In this document: positions 24,588 to 32,933 of the stretch, piece after piece | Layout: each line of letters opens with the position of its first letter | Position numbering within the stretch: position 1 is the stretch's first letter | DNA from: Aquimixticola soesokkakensis | GTDB taxonomy: Bacteria; Pseudomonadota; Alphaproteobacteria; Rhodobacterales; Rhodobacteraceae | NCBI RefSeq assembly: GCF_900172375.1 | Contig: NZ_FWFS01000006.1 | Coordinates: forward strand, 1 to 64,000 | Direction of reading: 5' to 3' | Length of the DNA stretch: 64,000 nt | Notes under the pieces: model-generated | Database searches by the model: none | What the model was told of the DNA's origin: nothing | Seen by the model: the letters and a program-made list of their open reading frames with translations, nothing else | Program-made: the position numbers and the translations under genes

Positions 24588-26156
24588 ATGGCGGACGTAG
24601 TGACACTTTCGACCGAAGAAGAACCGGTCCTGACCCCGCGCAAGATCGCGGCCTTTCTGGTCATGGTTTTCGGCATGTTCATGGCCATTCTCGACATCCA
24701 GATCGTGTCGGCCTCTCTTACCGATATTCAGGCGGGGCTGGGGGCCAGCACCGATGAAGTCAGCTGGGTGCAGACATCCTATCTGATTGCCGAGGTGATC
24801 ATGATCCCGCTGTCGGGGTTTCTGGCGCGGATGATGGGCACGCGCAATCTGTTCACCCTGTCGGCGGCGGGCTTTACGCTTGCGTCTTTCATGTGTGCCA
24901 CCTCGAGCAGCGTGAACGAGATCATCCTGTGGCGCGCGGCGCAGGGGTTTTTGGGCGGGGGGATGATCCCGTCGGTCTTTGCCGCAGCCTTTACGATCTT
25001 TCCCGCCTCCAAACGCAATATCGTCTCGCCGATGGTGGGGCTTGTGGCCACGCTTGCGCCCACGGTCGGGCCAACGGTGGGCGGCTATCTTAGCCATACG
25101 CTGTCGTGGCACTGGCTGTTTCTGGTGAACGTACCGGCGGGGATTGCCGTGTCGTTCGGGGCCTATGCGCTGATCGATTTCGACAAGCCCAACTGGAAGC
25201 TGTTCGACAATTTCGACTGGATCGGTCTTGGGGCTTTGGCCTGTTTTCTGGGGGGGCTGGAATATGTCCTCGAAGAAGGTCCGGGCAACGATTGGTTCGC
25301 CGATCGCACCGTGGCCATTTTGGCACTCACCATGGTGGTGGGGGCAGTGGTCACCTTTTATCGAAGTTTTACCCGTGACGATCCGGTGGTCGACTTTGGC
25401 GCCTTCACCGACACCAACTTTGTCGTCGGGTCGATGTTTTCCTTTGTCATGGGGATCGGCCTTTACGGGCTGACCTATCTCTACCCGCTCTACCTGTCGG
25501 CCATTCGCGGATATGACAGCCTGATGATCGGCGAGACCGTCTTTGTGTCGGGCTTGGCGATGTTTGCCTCGGCACCCATCGCGGGCATCCTGTCGTCGAA
25601 AATGGATTTGCGGCTGATGTTGCTTCTGGGCTTCCTGGGCTTTGGCTCCTCGACTTGGATGTTGACGGGGATGACGGCGGATTGGGATTTTCACGAATTG
25701 CTGTGGCCGCAAATCCTGCGCGGGCTGTCGTTGATGATTTGCATGGTGCCGATCAACAACCTTGCCCTCGGGACGCTGCCACGCGACAAAATGAAAAGTG
25801 CCTCGGGGCTGTACAACCTTATGCGCAACCTTGGCGGGGCGGTCGGTCTGGCGGTGATCAACACGTTGCTCACCAACCGCACTGCGCTGCATTCCGAGCG
25901 CCTGAGCGAGGCGGTGACATGGTCCAGCAACGAGGCGATGCGCCAGATCAACATGCTGGCGGCCAATCTGACGGCGCACGGGCTTGACGGCAGTGTCGGG
26001 GCCTTGTCGCAGATTGCCGGTCGGGTGAAACAGCAGGCCTATGTGATGTCGTTCATCGATGTCTTTGTGTTGATCACGGGTCTGTTCGTGGGGCTGGCAG
26101 TGATGGCATTGCTGATGAAAGCGCCGCCCAAAGGCGCGAAAGTGGACGCGCATTAG
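24588..26156 (+). CDS. MFS drug efflux transporter, DHA2 (EmrB/QacA) family
   Basis: 522 residues with 14 predicted membrane segments, as expected for DHA2 proteins. Motif 1 region: LDIQIVSASLTDIQAGLGAS then WVQTSYLIAEVIMIPLSGFL and LARMMGTRNLF. Antiporter motif C-like segment: GLVATLAPTVGPTVGGYLSH. Also WHWLFLVNVPAGI and RNLGGAVGLAVINTLLTNR, both typical. With the adaptor upstream it forms an EmrAB-type tripartite exporter driven by the proton gradient. Substrates cannot be deduced. Its stop codon lies inside a 13-bp tandem duplication (26151-26176). Confidence 0.93.
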   Translation: MADVVTLSTEEEPVLTPRKIAAFLVMVFGMFMAILDIQIVSASLTDIQAGLGASTDEVSWVQTSYLIAEVIMIPLSGFLARMMGTRNLFTLSAAGFTLASFMCATSSSVNEIILWRAAQGFLGGGMIPSVFAAAFTIFPASKRNIVSPMVGLVATLAPTVGPTVGGYLSHTLSWHWLFLVNVPAGIAVSFGAYALIDFDKPNWKLFDNFDWIGLGALACFLGGLEYVLEEGPGNDWFADRTVAILALTMVVGAVVTFYRSFTRDDPVVDFGAFTDTNFVVGSMFSFVMGIGLYGLTYLYPLYLSAIRGYDSLMIGETVFVSGLAMFASAPIAGILSSKMDLRLMLLLGFLGFGSSTWMLTGMTADWDFHELLWPQILRGLSLMICMVPINNLALGTLPRDKMKSASGLYNLMRNLGGAVGLAVINTLLTNRTALHSERLSEAVTWSSNEAMRQINMLAANLTAHGLDGSVGALSQIAGRVKQQAYVMSFIDVFVLITGLFVGLAVMALLMKAPPKGAKVDAH

Positions 26157-26247
26157 GGCCGCCCATTAGGGCCGCCCAGAGCGCCGCGCACGACAATGGC
26201 CTTGAGCAGGGCCTTGAGGGGCGGCCTTGAGCAGGGCCTTGAGGGGC
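26151..26247. repeat. Two short tandem duplications after the efflux pump gene
   Basis: CATTAGGGCCGCC occurs twice in tandem (26151-26163, 26164-26176), the first copy containing the emrB-like stop codon. A 25-bp unit starting GGCCTTGAGCAGG occurs twice without mismatch (26198-26222, 26223-26247), followed by the first 4 bp of a third copy. No gene is seen in 26157-26354. Confidence 0.9.
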
Positions 26248-26354
26248 GGCCGAATAATCGCCCCGCGCCGGAAAGGTTTCTGGCGCGGGGCTTGTCCCAT
26301 GCGGGACACACGAAGCGGTCAGGCGAACGGGGAGAGCGCCTTTTCCGGTCCGGT

Positions 26355-26714
26355 TCAGCCCTGCGCGATCTGGATAACACAGGGCGCGGATCTGCTGACG
26401 TCGATATGACGTGAAAGATCCTCGATCTGGGCATCCTGCGAGCGGCGTGCCTGCGACACGACCGCCTGCGTTGCCTCCACCAGCGATCGGGGAAGATTTG
26501 CGAAATTGCCACTGCCAACAAGGGTGACGGCCGTGCAGTACCGCATCTGGCCTTCATCGCGGCAGCGGATTTTCACGAGGTCACCGGGCTGGGGGGCGTG
26601 AGTCGAATCCGTGAGGGCAGATCTGTCGCGCATAAAGGCCAGACGGTCGTGATCATCGCACCAAACAACGGCGCGGCCTCTTTTTTTATCTGTCCAAAGA
26701 ACAACGCCATACAT
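26355..26714 (-). CDS. Small protein with cold-shock-like N-terminal region, function unknown
   Basis: 119 residues from ATG 26714, chosen because GGAGG lies 6 nt upstream. The first ~70 residues (MYGVVLWTDKKRGRAVVWC, then LAFMRDRSALTD, GDLVKIRCRDEG, YCTAVTLVG) follow the strand order of a cold-shock OB-fold. There it would be GxVxWF...GxGFI...DVFVHxSA...GQxVxF...AVNV. The RNA-binding aromatics are largely replaced, so RNA binding is doubtful. The C-terminal half (LPRSLVEATQAVVSQARRSQ, then DLSRHIDVSRSAPCVIQI) is helical and unrecognised. It is divergent from an XRE regulator across an AT-rich spacer. I do not know a function; the OB-fold reading is inference. Confidence 0.7.
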   Translation of the reverse strand: MYGVVLWTDKKRGRAVVWCDDHDRLAFMRDRSALTDSTHAPQPGDLVKIRCRDEGQMRYCTAVTLVGSGNFANLPRSLVEATQAVVSQARRSQDAQIEDLSRHIDVSRSAPCVIQIAQG

Positions 26715-26965
26715 AAGCAACCTCCAACCTGATCTTACGATAATGTCATAAAATAATTTGCAAATTTAGGGGGCGGCTTGTGTCAATCGGGGGAAATAGT
26801 TGACGCTATCGCGCGTCAAATCGCATGGTCTGCTGCGGCATTCTTTTAGGATGCTTGATTTTATTCTGAAATTCGTGAACAATATTCTTTAGTATAGCTC
26901 GCATGAATTTTCTTTTATAATTTCGAAACGAGCCGGAATTGTTTATTGCTCAGGGGAGAGGGCAA

Positions 26966-27805
26966 ATGAACCGAAAAACGCCCGTTTCCGGGGCTTCTTC
27001 TGCTATGGCCGGTTCCGATCCGTCTGCGCTTCGTCAAGTGCTTGGATCGAATTTGCGCAGCCTGGTTGCGCTGGAGAAATCTGTCTCGCAGGTCTGCCGC
27101 GACCTGATGATCAACCGCACGCAGTTCAACCGCTACCTCTCTGGCGAAGCCTTTCCGCGCCCCGATGTCTTGCACAGGATTTGTACCTATTTCGGCGTGG
27201 ATGCCCGCATCCTGCTGGAGCCGCTCGATGTCATTACCCCGCCGGAACCTGTGCGCGAGGCGTTGACATATGAGCCAGCGTTGCAGCGCCTGATGCAAAG
27301 CGGGGGGCTGACAGAGGTGGGCGAGAATGCACTCACGTCCGGCTTTTATCTGCAATACCGACAAGCCTTTGGAGATCTGCGCAATGTGACGGTCCATCTG
27401 ATGCGTGTGCGGCGGAATTTGCAGGGGCGCACGGAAGTCGCGGCCCTTCATCCTGGCCATATTGCGGCCCGTCTGGGCCTGTCGAACAGCCTGCGCGAAC
27501 GCCGGATCGAGGGGCTGGCCCTGGGGCATCTGGGGGGGGTGTCCTTGATCATGGTGTCCTCCAAAAACCGCATCGTGAACTACTGCTTTTACGAAGCGGC
27601 CTGGATGGGGAACCCCCGCCTGATGCATGGGACTTCGATGCTGACCCATCGCTTTTTCCCCGACATGGAGATGAGTGCGAAGACGATACTGGAGCGGATT
27701 GACGGCGGGTTTTCGGATTTGATTGCTGCCGGGCGCAGGTGCGGATTACATCCGATCGCGGGCCAGGCGGATGCGATCCGATTGTATTTTAACAGAGCAC
27801 AGTAA
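26966..27805 (+). CDS. XRE-type helix-turn-helix regulator with uncharacterised C-terminal domain
   Basis: 279 residues from ATG 26966 (GGGGAGAGGG upstream). Residues ~20-85 are the HTH: LRQVLGSNLRSLVALEKSVS, then VCRDLMINRTQFNRYLSGEAFPRP and LHRICTYFGVDARILLEPL. The ~190-residue remainder (LTSGFYLQYRQAFGDLRNVT, MRVRRNLQGRTEVAALHPGH, KNRIVNYCFYEAAWMGNPRL) may be a ligand-sensing domain but I cannot name it. Flanking spacers on both sides are clearly AT-richer than the rest of the window. The divergent cold-shock-like gene may be its target. Confidence 0.85.
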   Translation: MNRKTPVSGASSAMAGSDPSALRQVLGSNLRSLVALEKSVSQVCRDLMINRTQFNRYLSGEAFPRPDVLHRICTYFGVDARILLEPLDVITPPEPVREALTYEPALQRLMQSGGLTEVGENALTSGFYLQYRQAFGDLRNVTVHLMRVRRNLQGRTEVAALHPGHIAARLGLSNSLRERRIEGLALGHLGGVSLIMVSSKNRIVNYCFYEAAWMGNPRLMHGTSMLTHRFFPDMEMSAKTILERIDGGFSDLIAAGRRCGLHPIAGQADAIRLYFNRAQ

Positions 27806-28035
27806 AGTCATAAAACCCGAGGCGCGCCGCCAGCATTGGGATGAAAAAAATGTCATTTTTCCTGACTTATTTGGCGCCTGTTTATTTCATGAAGCCGTGT
27901 TTTTGTTTCCGTAACCTCATCCCTTTTTTGTCGGGAATGGGCTGGTTTCGTTAAATATAGATTAATCAAATCCAGAATTTATATTGATGTTTTGCCGCAA
28001 AGGTATGGAATTCCAGACTCTGTCGCGGTGGAAAT
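27806..28035. other. AT-rich spacer between the XRE gene and the ilv terminator
   Basis: No convincing gene. Base composition is well below the local G+C (for example 27945-27995), as in the spacer 26715-26965 on the other side of the XRE gene. Confidence 0.5.
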
Positions 28036-28070
28036 AAAAACGGCCGCACAGAAATGTGCAGCCGTTTTTT
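28036..28070 (-). terminator. Bidirectional-looking terminator after ilvN
   Basis: AAAACGGC-c-GCACA, loop GAAA, TGTGC-a-GCCGTTTT: a 13-bp stem with one mismatch and T-runs on both strands. It lies 36 bp after the ilvN stop and would end the ilvB-lipoprotein-ilvN transcript; it could also end the XRE transcript from the other side. Confidence 0.9.
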
Positions 28071-28105
28071 AAAATTCGCAATGGCGACCTTGCGTAAAGG
28101 GGCGG

Positions 28106-28669
28106 TTAGGCCGTCCCGCGGGCGAGGGCAGCGATCCCTGTGCGGGCAAGTTCTGTCAGGCCCAAGGGGCGCATCAGCTCTGCAAAGGCATCGATCTTGT
28201 CCGAGGGGCCGGTCAACTCGAACATGAAGCTTTCCAAGGTGCTGTCGACGACATTCGCGCGAAAGATTTCGGCAAGGCGCAGGGCCTCGATCCGCTTGTC
28301 GCCCGTGCCGGACACTTTGAACAGCGCCAGCTCGCGCTCGACGGCTGCGCCCTCGACAGTGAGGTCATGGACTTCATGGACCACCACGATGCGCCCCAGC
28401 TGGGCTTTGATCTGTTCGATCACCTCTGGCGTGCCGCTGGTGACGATGGTGATGCGCGAGCGGTGGCCCTTGTGGTCGATTTCGGCCACGGTCAGGCTTT
28501 CGATGTTGTAGCCGCGACCGGCAAACAGGCCGATGACGCGCGCCAGAACGCCCGGTTCGTTTTCAACCAGCACGGCCAGCGTGTGTTTTTCCTCGCGCTC
28601 GGCGAAGGGGTCGCGCAGGGCGTAAACGGAGTGGCTCGACGAGCCTTTTTCGATCTTGAGTGCAGACAT
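28106..28669 (-). CDS. ilvN: Acetolactate synthase small (regulatory) subunit
   Basis: 187 residues from ATG 28669 (MSALKIEKG). The ACT domain starts at HTLAVLVENEPGVLARVIGLF, followed by GRGYNIESLTVAEIDHKGHR, the conserved part of the valine-binding site. The C-terminal domain (LFKVSGTGDKRIEALRLAEI, FRANVVDSTLESFMFELTG, LGLTELARTGIAALARG) is typical of IlvN/IlvH. It activates the catalytic subunit and gives feedback inhibition by branched-chain amino acids. It is the third gene of the ilvB operon, separated from ilvB by a small lipoprotein gene. Confidence 0.95.
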   Translation of the reverse strand: MSALKIEKGSSSHSVYALRDPFAEREEKHTLAVLVENEPGVLARVIGLFAGRGYNIESLTVAEIDHKGHRSRITIVTSGTPEVIEQIKAQLGRIVVVHEVHDLTVEGAAVERELALFKVSGTGDKRIEALRLAEIFRANVVDSTLESFMFELTGPSDKIDAFAELMRPLGLTELARTGIAALARGTA

Positions 28670-28682
28670 GGGGTCTCTCCCG

Positions 28683-28967
28683 TCAGGACGCGCAGCTGAG
28701 CGTGGCGTCAAATGTGTTAAGCTCGCCGCGTTTGACGATCGTGCGCAGGGAACACCCTGACGCGCGTTCAATCGCAATGACGGCGTTTTCCTGAAGCTCG
28801 GCAAAGTTGAGCCGCCCGGTGTGAAAATTGCGCGCGACAGCATTCGTGCCCGACACGCTCACCTGATAGGTGAAGGGGCCGACCGTTTGCTCGCTTGTGA
28901 CGGCATCGGGGCCTGCCGAACAGGCCGCCAGCAGCGACAGCGCGAAAAATGTCACACCGAACCGCAT
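28683..28967 (-). CDS. Small predicted lipoprotein between ilvB and ilvN
   Basis: 94 residues. The N-terminus MRFGVTFFALSLLAACSAG is a lipoprotein signal with lipobox LAAC (Cys16). The mature part has two more Cys (SGCSLRT and TLSCAS near the C-terminus) that could pair in the periplasm. Its ATG overlaps the ilvB stop codon (TGATG), and ilvN starts 14 bp after its stop. It is therefore transcribed and probably translated with acetolactate synthase. No known role in branched-chain amino acid synthesis; the family is unrecognised by me. Confidence 0.8.
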   Translation of the reverse strand: MRFGVTFFALSLLAACSAGPDAVTSEQTVGPFTYQVSVSGTNAVARNFHTGRLNFAELQENAVIAIERASGCSLRTIVKRGELNTFDATLSCAS

Positions 28968-30712
28968 CACACCAGCGCCCCGCCACCTTCAAAGGCTTCG
29001 GCCTCTGCCGAAAGCAGCATTTCGTTGTGGGGCTTGCCGCTCGGGATCATCGGGAAGCAGTTTTCGTGCTTTTCGACGAGGCAGTCAAAGATCACCGGAC
29101 CGTCGTATTTGATCATTTCCATGATCGCATCGTCGAGATCCTTGGGGTCCGAGCACAAAATGCCCTTTGCACCAAAGGCTTCGGCGAGTTTCACGAAATC
29201 GGGCAGGCTTTCCGACCAGCTCGAGGAATAGCGCTCGCCATGCAGAAGCTCCTGCCACTGGCGCACCATGCCAAGGCGTTCGTTGTTCAGGATGAACTGT
29301 TTGACGGGCAGGCGGTACTGCATCGCCGTGCCCATTTCCTGCATGTTCATCAGCCAGCTTGCCTCGCCCGCCACGTTGATCACAAGGCTCTCGGGATGGG
29401 CCATCTGCACACCGATGGAGGCGGGAAACCCATAGCCCATCGTGCCCAGCCCGCCCGATGTCATCCAGCGGTTGGGGGCTTCAAACCCGAGGTATTGAGC
29501 CGCCCACATCTGGTGCTGGCCGACCTCGGTGGTGATGTAGCGATCCATGCCACCCGTCAGGGCTTGCAGCCGTTCGAGGGCGTATTGCGGTTTGATCACC
29601 GTTTGGGAATTGGTGTAGTTGAGGCAGCGGATGTCTTTCCACGTCTCGATCTGCGCCCACCACTGTTTCAGGGCGGCGGATTTGGTCTTGCGACCGCGCG
29701 ACTTCCACACCTTCAAAACGTCCTCAAGGACGTGGCCGACGTCGCCGATGATCGGCAGATCGACACGGATGATCTTGTTCACCGAGGAGGGGTCGATGTC
29801 GATATGCACCTTGGTGGAGCCGGGCGAGAAGGCCGACACAAGGCCGGTGATCCGGTCGTCGAACCGCGCGCCGACGTTGATCATCAGATCGCAGTCGTGC
29901 ATCGCCATATTCGCCTCATAGAGACCGTGCATGCCGGGCATCCCGAGCCAGCCCTTGCCGGAGGCAGGATAGGACCCGAGGCCCATCAGCGTCGTGGTGA
30001 TGGGAAAGCCGGTGGTATCGACCAGTTCGCGCAGCAATTGCGAGGCAGCCGGACCGGAGTTGATCACGCCGCCCCCGGTGTAAAACAGCGGCCGTTCGGC
30101 TTTTTCGATCAGCGCAACGAGATCGGTGATTTCCTCGATCGAGGCCTTCACCTTGGGCTGGTAGTAGGATTTTTTGGCCTTTTGCGGAGGGACATATTCG
30201 CCCTGCGCAAATTGCACATCTTTGGGCAGGTCGATGAGCACCGGCCCCGGACGGCCCGATGTGGCGACGTGAAACGCCTGATGGACGGTATCGGCCAGTT
30301 TGTCGGTGTCTTTGATCAGCCAGTTGTGCTTGGTGCAGGGGCGGGTGATGCCAACGGTGTCAGCCTCCTGGAACCCGTCGGTGCCGATCATGAAGGTCGC
30401 AACCTGACCGGAAAACACCACCAGCGGGATGCTGTCGAGCAGCGCATCGGTCAAACCCGTCACGGCGTTGGTCGCCCCCGGACCGGAAGTCACAAGCGCG
30501 ACGCCGACCTTGCCCGTGGAACGCGCATACCCTTCGGCGGCGTGGATCGCCGCTTGTTCATGACGCACCAGAACGTGCTTGATATCGTTCTGCTGGAAAA
30601 TTTCGTCATAAATCGGAAGGACAGCGCCCCCGGGGTATCCGAATATTGTGTCCACGCCCTGATCTTTCAGGGCTTGAACGACCATTTTCGCTCCGGTCAT
30701 CTGACGTGTCAT
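28967..30712 (-). CDS. ilvB: Acetolactate synthase large (catalytic) subunit
   Basis: 581 residues from ATG 30712 (a GTG directly before is possible). The ThDP-enzyme order is complete: GAKMVVQALKDQGVDTIFGYPGGAVLP, the catalytic Glu in HEQAAIHAAEGYARS, GVALVTSGPGATNAVTGL, the FAD/central domain, and the ThDP motif GGLGTMGYGFPASIG through NVAGEASWLMNMQE. The last usually reads GDGSF/GDASF, and here is GEAS. It condenses two pyruvates to acetolactate, or pyruvate with 2-oxobutyrate, in Val/Leu/Ile synthesis. Upstream lie a Val/Leu-rich leader peptide and a terminator, which point to transcription attenuation. Confidence 0.96.
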   Translation of the reverse strand: MTRQMTGAKMVVQALKDQGVDTIFGYPGGAVLPIYDEIFQQNDIKHVLVRHEQAAIHAAEGYARSTGKVGVALVTSGPGATNAVTGLTDALLDSIPLVVFSGQVATFMIGTDGFQEADTVGITRPCTKHNWLIKDTDKLADTVHQAFHVATSGRPGPVLIDLPKDVQFAQGEYVPPQKAKKSYYQPKVKASIEEITDLVALIEKAERPLFYTGGGVINSGPAASQLLRELVDTTGFPITTTLMGLGSYPASGKGWLGMPGMHGLYEANMAMHDCDLMINVGARFDDRITGLVSAFSPGSTKVHIDIDPSSVNKIIRVDLPIIGDVGHVLEDVLKVWKSRGRKTKSAALKQWWAQIETWKDIRCLNYTNSQTVIKPQYALERLQALTGGMDRYITTEVGQHQMWAAQYLGFEAPNRWMTSGGLGTMGYGFPASIGVQMAHPESLVINVAGEASWLMNMQEMGTAMQYRLPVKQFILNNERLGMVRQWQELLHGERYSSSWSESLPDFVKLAEAFGAKGILCSDPKDLDDAIMEMIKYDGPVIFDCLVEKHENCFPMIPSGKPHNEMLLSAEAEAFEGGGALV

Positions 30713-30822
30713 CACTCTCTCCGTTTCACGCTTCTGGCGTGTCTTTAGGCTTTGGGTCGGGCGCGGGGATGTCTTGAGGGGCAGGCCTGCGCAAGGGGTT
30801 GGTGTGTTTGGGTCTTAGAAAT

Positions 30823-30851
30823 AAAAAAGCCCCCGACGATCTGGCGGGGGC
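30823..30851 (-). terminator. Attenuator terminator of the ilvB operon
   Basis: On the minus strand GCCCCCG, a 9-nt loop and CGGGGGC form a perfect 7-bp stem (30851-30829), followed directly by TTTTTT. It lies between the leader peptide and ilvB, about 110 bp before the ilvB start. Premature termination here would be relieved when the leader ribosome stalls. Confidence 0.85.
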
Positions 30852-30876
30852 GCATGGGAACCGGATTGGGTCAACC

Positions 30877-30930
30877 TCAACTGAGGCCCATGCGCGTCTT
30901 TCCTACAAGTACGACGACGAGGGTCATCAT
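30877..30930 (-). CDS. ilv operon leader peptide
   Basis: A 17-residue peptide, MMTLVVVLVGKTRMGLS, preceded by AAAGGAGC at 5-nt spacing. It contains LVVVLV, that is four Val and two Leu codons in six positions (GTC, GTC, GTA, GTA, CTC, CTT), plus a third Leu near the end. The terminator follows 26 bp after its stop. Inverted copies CGCATGGG (inside the peptide end, 30887-30894) and CCCATGCG (30851-30858, touching the terminator stem) allow an alternative fold. This is the layout of amino acid attenuators. No Ile codon is present, so Val and Leu supply would be sensed. Confidence 0.88.
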   Translation of the reverse strand: MMTLVVVLVGKTRMGLS

Positions 30931-31264
30931 CGGGGCTCCTTTAGATACGTTGGGGACATTACGATTCCCACAAAAGGGCGTCAACCGCCAAAACCGCATG
31001 TTTTGTGTCGCTGGGGCATATTTTTGCGCAACAATATTGCAAAACTTGACGAATTCGCGATGGAAAGCGAAAAATAACCGCGCCAAAGGCCGCCAAAAGG
31101 CGCCCCCATAGGGCCAGAGGCCCCGACGCAGCACAACAAAGGGCGTCCCGCGAGGGCGGGTTTTTGGCGGGCGTAACATGACGGCGGGCAGGGGTGTGGC
31201 ACGACGCGCTAACAGGACGGCGGGCAGACGGGGGCGCAGCGGGTCGGGGCGCGGTCCGTGGCGG
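30931..31264. other. Upstream region of the ilv operon
   Basis: No gene is supported. The ilv promoter should lie in the AT-rich part 30940-31075 (for example around 31020-31070), but I could not fix -35/-10 boxes. A plus-sense hairpin with T-run, CCCGC-gagg-GCGGG-TTTTT, lies at 31147-31165; it does not follow any plus-strand gene, so its role is unclear. Confidence 0.45.
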
Positions 31265-32113
31265 CTAGTCGCGCTCGAGCGGGCGGGGACCGGCGAGGTC
31301 GGGCAGATCGATCTTTGCGACTTGCTCGGCGATGGGGTCGGCCTCGAAAGGGGGCATGTCGGGGGAATATTGCGCCGGATCCCCCATGTCGCGCCACGCG
31401 CCGCCCACGTAAATTTCCAGCGGCGAGAATTTGGCCTTATAGCCCATCTTTTTCGATCCCGGCACCCAATAGCCAAGGTAGACATAGGGCAGGCCGGCTT
31501 CGCGGGCGATCTCGATGTGATCCAAAATGACGTAGGTGCCAAGGCTGTCTTTGACACGGTCGGGGGCATAGAAACTATAGACCATCGACAGCCCGTCATC
31601 GAGCACATCGGTCAGACAGGTCGCGGCCAGTTCCGTGCGCCGTTCGAACCCTTCCAGCGGCGCGTGATATTCCACCACCCGCGAGCGGATCGGCGTTTCC
31701 TCGATCATCGCTGCGAACTCGAAAACATCCATATCGGCCATGCCACCATCCGAGTGGCGGGTGTCCAGATAGTCGCGAAAGAGGTCATACTGCGCCTCTG
31801 TCGCCCAAGGGGCTTTGGCAGAGCGGCGCAAATGGCGGTTCTTGGCCAGCGCGCGACGCTGGCTTTTGGTCGGTTTGAAATCCGCCACACGGATGCGCGC
31901 CGACAGGCAGGCCGAGCAATCGGCGCAAGAGGGGCGGTACAGCACGTTTTGCGAGCGTCGAAACCCCTGTTTGGACAGGCTGTTGTTCAGCGTTTCGGCC
32001 ACTTCCCCTTGCAGCGCCGTAAACAGCTTACGCTCCATGCGCCCATCGAGATAGGGGCAGGGCTGGGGAGCCGTCACATAGAACTGTGGAGCGATCGGGA
32101 GTGTGTGGCGCAT
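31265..32113 (-). CDS. bpt: Arginyl/leucyl-tRNA-protein transferase (Ate/Bpt), N-end rule
   Basis: 282 residues. N-terminal domain with the conserved Cys set PCPYLDGR and [18 protein letters not shown], followed by [13 protein letters not shown]. The C-terminal GNAT-like domain contains [44 protein letters not shown] and the end-signature [16 protein letters not shown]. The bacterial form (Bpt) adds Leu to proteins starting with Asp or Glu and marks them for ClpAP via ClpS. It is transcribed alone; an inverted repeat (GAATGGCA, 32132-32139 and 32157-32164) lies just upstream. Confidence 0.94.
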   Translation of the reverse strand: MRHTLPIAPQFYVTAPQPCPYLDGRMERKLFTALQGEVAETLNNSLSKQGFRRSQNVLYRPSCADCSACLSARIRVADFKPTKSQRRALAKNRHLRRSAKAPWATEAQYDLFRDYLDTRHSDGGMADMDVFEFAAMIEETPIRSRVVEYHAPLEGFERRTELAATCLTDVLDDGLSMVYSFYAPDRVKDSLGTYVILDHIEIAREAGLPYVYLGYWVPGSKKMGYKAKFSPLEIYVGGAWRDMGDPAQYSPDMPPFEADPIAEQVAKIDLPDLAGPRPLERD

Positions 32114-32251
32114 GGGGCATTATGTAATCAAGAATGGCACCCTAGCAAGGGGAGGTTGCCATTCCTAGCCCGACGGTTTGTCAAATTTTCCCCAAACTGT
32201 GCCTATCTGCGCGGCCCCAAGGCAGGGACTGCGCAAAAGCGCGGCTGTCGC

Positions 32252-32710
32252 CTAAAGCTGCGCGCGGTTGATCACGACCGACCCGAGGATCATATCCGAC
32301 AAGGACTGGCGCCGTTCTGTGGCCACAATCATCACCATGGAGGCAAATTGCGCGATGCCGGTGGAGACCCAGATCGCATAGAGAGCCGTGTGTCCAAAGG
32401 CCGATCCAACATCGAACAACGCGCCCGATGCGGTGCGAAATTCAATTCCCATCAGGCGCATTCCGGGGGTGGCAGACATGCGCGCAATGGAAATGACGCG
32501 GTAGGTGAAGCTGAGGATCATCCACAGGACTGGTAGGAAAAACAAACCGATAAAGGCTGTGAAGAGGACGATCACGCCGGTCATCAGCGCAATGATGAGG
32601 GCATCAACGACCCATGCCAGCGCGCGTTTGAGCGCCACATCGGCATAAAATTCAGCCTGCGTTTGCGGGTCGGGCAGGCCCCAGTTTTGAGAGGGGGAGG
32701 GATCGCTCAT
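32252..32710 (-). CDS. RDD-family membrane protein
   Basis: 152 residues from ATG 32710. RDD pattern: LKRALAWVVDALIIALMTGVI with the R..D pair at the start of helix 1, a second helix pair (FIGLFFLPVLWMILSFTYRV), then SATPGMRLMGIEFRTASG, the usual post-helix-2 motif. RDD proteins are small inner-membrane proteins, some linked to Na+/H+ exchange, mostly of unknown role. It is downstream of the DUF2852 gene on the same strand. Confidence 0.85.
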   Translation of the reverse strand: MSDPSPSQNWGLPDPQTQAEFYADVALKRALAWVVDALIIALMTGVIVLFTAFIGLFFLPVLWMILSFTYRVISIARMSATPGMRLMGIEFRTASGALFDVGSAFGHTALYAIWVSTGIAQFASMVMIVATERRQSLSDMILGSVVINRAQL

Positions 32711-32933
32711 GAAAACATCAAAGCCTTTTTTGGTGGGTTTCGCAGGAAAGCCGCGGGACTGAAGATAGTGCTGGAATGTGAAATGGCACGCGGCGCGCGA
32801 AATTATGCCCCGTCTCGGGCCCGACCCGTCTCCGTGGCCGGACCGAAAAAAGGTCCCGCCGCGCTGGTGGCGCGGCGAAACAGGGGGCGAAACAGAACCG
32901 GTGGAAACTGGCCCAGTGGTAACGCGGACGGTG

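Noticed and set aside
26151-26247. CRISPR array
   Set aside because: Repeats are directly tandem with no spacers and only two copies each; no cas genes are in the window.
28949-30748. 599-codon plus-strand frame opposite ilvB
   Set aside because: Antisense shadow of ilvB without any recognisable domain or ribosome site.
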